64,000 nucleotides of DNA from Burkholderia glumae LMG 2196 = ATCC 33617. Its GTDB lineage: Bacteria > Pseudomonadota > Gammaproteobacteria > Burkholderiales > Burkholderiaceae. The stretch is taken from positions 372,001 to 436,000 of the forward strand of contig NZ_CP009435.1 in the NCBI RefSeq assembly GCF_000960995.1, in the 5' to 3' direction. The notes under the pieces were generated by a model, which searched no databases, was not told the DNA's origin, and was given only the letters and a program-made list of their open reading frames with translations. This document shows, one piece after another, positions 63,499 through 64,000 of the stretch; position 1 is the stretch's first letter, and the number at the start of each line of letters is the position of its first letter. The translations under genes were made by a program, and so were the position numbers.

Positions 63499-63536
63499 CG
63501 ACACCCCGGCAGGCCGTGAAGCCTGCCGGGGTGTCG
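63499..63536 (-). terminator. Intrinsic terminator of the efflux outer-membrane gene
   Basis: 16-bp perfect stem (63499-63514 with 63521-63536), 6-nt loop; on the minus strand it is followed by five T (A5 at 63494-63498). It also blocks read-through from the permease side. Confidence 0.93.
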
Positions 63537-63574
63537 TGACGTGCTGCCGTGCCGCGCGCGGGATTCGGCCGGGC

Positions 63575-64000
63575 TCAGCCCGCCGTGGCCTGCGAAGCCG
63601 GCACCGCAGGCGCGGCCTTGCCGTAGTCGGCCGGCGCATCCGCCTCGCGCGGCGTGTCGCCCGAGTGCTCGAGCCAGCCGCCGCCCAGCGCGCGGTACAG
63701 GTCCACCAGGTTGGTCCAGCGCGACAGCCGTGCCGAGATCAGCGACTGCTGCGCCGAATACAGGTCCGTCTGCGCCGTCAGCACCGTCAGGTAGTTGTCG
63801 ACCCCGTTCTTGTAGCGCAGCTCCGACAGGTCGTAGCGGCGCCGCTGCGCCTGCTCGTTGCGCTGCAGCGCCGCGATCTGCTGGTCGTACGTCCCGCGCG
63901 CGGCCAGACCGTCCGACACCTCCTGGAACGCCGTCTGGATCGCCTTCTCGTAGTTCGCCACCTCGATGCGCTTCTGCACGCGCGCCAGGTCCAGGTTCGC
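63575..64000 (-). CDS. RND-efflux outer-membrane factor (NodT/OprM type), C-terminal part only
   Basis: 141 residues visible, with the rest beyond the right edge. The visible part is the second TolC-like repeat: coiled-coil ANLDLARVQKRIEVANYEKAIQTAFQEVSDGLA, then RYDLSELRYKNGVDNYLTVLTAQTDLYSAQQSL and the closing LVDLYRALGGGWLEHSGD. This is diagnostic for the NodT family that forms the outer-membrane channel of tripartite pumps. The membrane-fusion and RND genes are presumably upstream on the minus strand, outside the window. Confidence 0.93.
   Translation of the reverse strand, partial: ANLDLARVQKRIEVANYEKAIQTAFQEVSDGLAARGTYDQQIAALQRNEQAQRRRYDLSELRYKNGVDNYLTVLTAQTDLYSAQQSLISARLSRWTNLVDLYRALGGGWLEHSGDTPREADAPADYGKAAPAVPASQATAG

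Overview
The window is a contiguous, very GC-rich stretch of a betaproteobacterial main chromosome. The best fit is Burkholderia sensu stricto. The grounds are the protein sequences (SodB, LpxK, MurJ, KynU, SmoS-like SDR), the order lpxK-trm112-kdsB-adk and rpsT-DUF3579-argF, and the pairing kynR/kynB-kynU-kynA. I see no rRNA, tRNA, prophage, insertion sequence or CRISPR array. Species cannot be settled from sequence reading alone.

Layout. 1-8.3 kb holds a nickel/cobalt permease cut by the window edge, an aldo/keto reductase, a GntR regulator, a DHA2 drug exporter, a degenerate EAL protein, a PanE-like reductase, a Mpo1-like membrane protein and a Crp/Fnr regulator. 8.5-25 kb is housekeeping: sodB, xseA, lpxK-trm112-kdsB-adk, an SDR, sirB1-like and murJ, rpsT, DUF3579, argF, murB, yajQ, plsY, ybaK and an acyl-CoA ligase. 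25-38 kb holds xerD, queG, tsaE-amiC, an EamA exporter, pirin, cnoX-like, tcdA, pdxH, cfa, DUF72 and msrA. 38-42.3 kb has a flavin reductase and the kynurenine tryptophan-degradation block, kynR divergent from kynB-kynU-kynA. A major-facilitator gene lacking its middle helices follows.

43.4-56 kb is the most distinctive accessory block, a two-armed polyol-utilisation regulon. The plus arm is a polyol dehydrogenase (dalD-like), xylB and a SorC-type regulator. The minus arm is an SDR polyol dehydrogenase (smoS-like), a PfkB kinase, a GatZ/KbaZ-family protein, an ABC importer (smoE, F, G, K) and a HAD phosphatase. The arms converge on one strong bidirectional hairpin. Both outer promoters carry two copies of a 14-bp dyad (consensus TGAGCRAATGATCG) with the same 19-bp centre-to-centre spacing, which I read as the operator of the SorC-type regulator. 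The GatZ/KbaZ protein has no aldolase partner here and sits next to a kinase, so an oxidation, phosphorylation and 4-epimerisation route (tagatose type) is more likely than the classical aldolase route.

56-64 kb holds zur with a zinc ABC importer (the ATPase has a 14-histidine tail), the glutathione-dependent formaldehyde pathway (adhC, fghA), a purine permease of the NCS2 family followed by a 40-bp all-GC perfect palindrome, and the C-terminal end of a NodT-type outer-membrane efflux protein running off the right edge.
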